From positions 3,286,001-3,350,000 of the forward strand of contig OX352774.1 in the NCBI GenBank assembly GCA_947095535.1: 64,000 nucleotides of DNA. Reading direction: 5' to 3'. This document shows positions 63,378 to 64,000 of this stretch, piece by piece (position 1 is the first letter of the stretch; each line of letters begins with the position of its first letter). The notes under the pieces were generated by a model. The model saw only the letters and a list, made by a program, of their open reading frames with translations, was not told where the DNA came from and did no database searches. A program made the translations under genes and the position numbers. The DNA is from Poecilobothrus nobilitatus. Lineage: Eukaryota > Arthropoda > Insecta > Diptera > Dolichopodidae.

Positions 63378-64000
63378 ACAAGGTAGAATGTAAATCAACG
63401 GCTTTTAAAAGCGCACATTTTCCAAAAGACAATAGAATTGAATTATGTGTTAACAATACTGTTTAGAATTATGACTTGCACCAAAATTTGAAAACTTTTT
63501 TAGAATTTCATATAAGACAAAATGCGAAAAATAAAGAGACACTTTTTTATTTTTTAAGGGAACTCTACATAACTAGGAAAAACCATTAATACTTATAAAA
63601 TTTTTGTCTTTTATTTTGAAAAGATTTGTACAGATGCCTACATTACAGGTGTCTAAAAATAGGAAATATTCAATTTTTGAGGGCTAATAGCTCTTAAACA
63701 GGGGGTGGTACAGAAAAAAATTCTAAGGGAATTTATACTAATTCTAAAAGTTCTTTCTTATCTCAAAATATCAAGTCCCTGTCTAAAAGAGTAAAAGTTA
63801 TGAAGGAAGAAAAATCATGCAAAATTTAATGTTCACATAACGGTAAATTTAAAAAACTAAATTTGAAAAAGAAATGTATATAATTTTGATATTTATTTAT
63901 AAAGGTAAAAATAATGTCCTGTCGATACAATATTTTTAAATTGCAAAAATGTTAAGCAGAACTTGAGATATCCACATTTAAAAATAGGGCTTTTTCAAAG
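63378..64000 (-). mobile_element. HINE/DINE-1-like element, family B, copy 7, running off the window
   Basis: The left end is ACAAGGTAGAATGTAAATCA with AAAGCGCACATTTTCCAAAA. The body matches B1 (TAATAGCTCTTAAACAGGGG, CATGCAAAATTT, CACATAACGGTAAATTT) and the window ends at GGGCTTTTTCAAAG, before the GTCC tract. An insertion of about 30 bp with GTGTTAACAATACTG lies near 63440. Confidence 0.75.

Overview
The window is roughly four-fifths A+T, crowded with A and T homopolymer runs, and almost empty of genes. It is eukaryotic: two genes with spliceosomal introns (GT...AG, polypyrimidine acceptors) sit at its right end, and the rest carries tRNA-derived SINEs, non-LTR retrotransposon relics and many non-autonomous repeats. 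The commonest repeat has the layout of DINE-1/INE-1 (Helentron-associated, HINE) elements of flies. That, with the type of secreted Kazal protein present, points to an insect, most likely a dipteran; this is inference from repeat style, not a species identification.

Genes: on the minus strand, 62366-61517 and 60897-60227 are tandem paralogues. Each has three exons: a short signal-peptide exon, a 447-bp exon with a low-complexity linker and most of a Kazal domain, and a 56-bp exon that supplies the sixth cysteine and the stop. I reconstructed them from splice signals. Predicted proteins are 179 and 177 residues, with identical cysteine spacing and identical intron phases. They probably encode secreted serine-protease-inhibitor-like proteins. 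A possible further exon on the same strand lies near 59416-59474.

Layout: 1-8 kb is AT-rich non-coding DNA with two SINE-1 copies. 8.7-12 kb is a composite of minisatellite, tRNA-like SINEs and a ~390-bp tandem unit split by a 1.58-kb HINE (A1). 14.9-15.5 kb holds a dead RTE-like reverse-transcriptase tail, and 22.3-23.0 kb a dead non-LTR RNase H plus zinc-finger tail. 23.4-25.3 kb holds a fold-back repeat beside a second HINE family (C1). 19.8-20.6, 29.4-29.9, 41.8-42.6, 52.1-52.9, 53.6-55.4 and 63.4-64.0 kb are copies of a third HINE family (B). 49.6-50.4 kb appears to be a chimera of B ends and A body. 46.4-47.9 kb is the second A copy. 48.4-48.9 kb is a fold-back element interrupted by another fold-back element. 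Between these lie long stretches with no gene I can support, where a few short GC-richer islands could be isolated exons.

The most interesting material is the HINE super-family: three families with unrelated terminal sequences but one shared architecture, including internal tandem amplification and a between-family chimera. No new defence-like or enzymatic gene system is visible.
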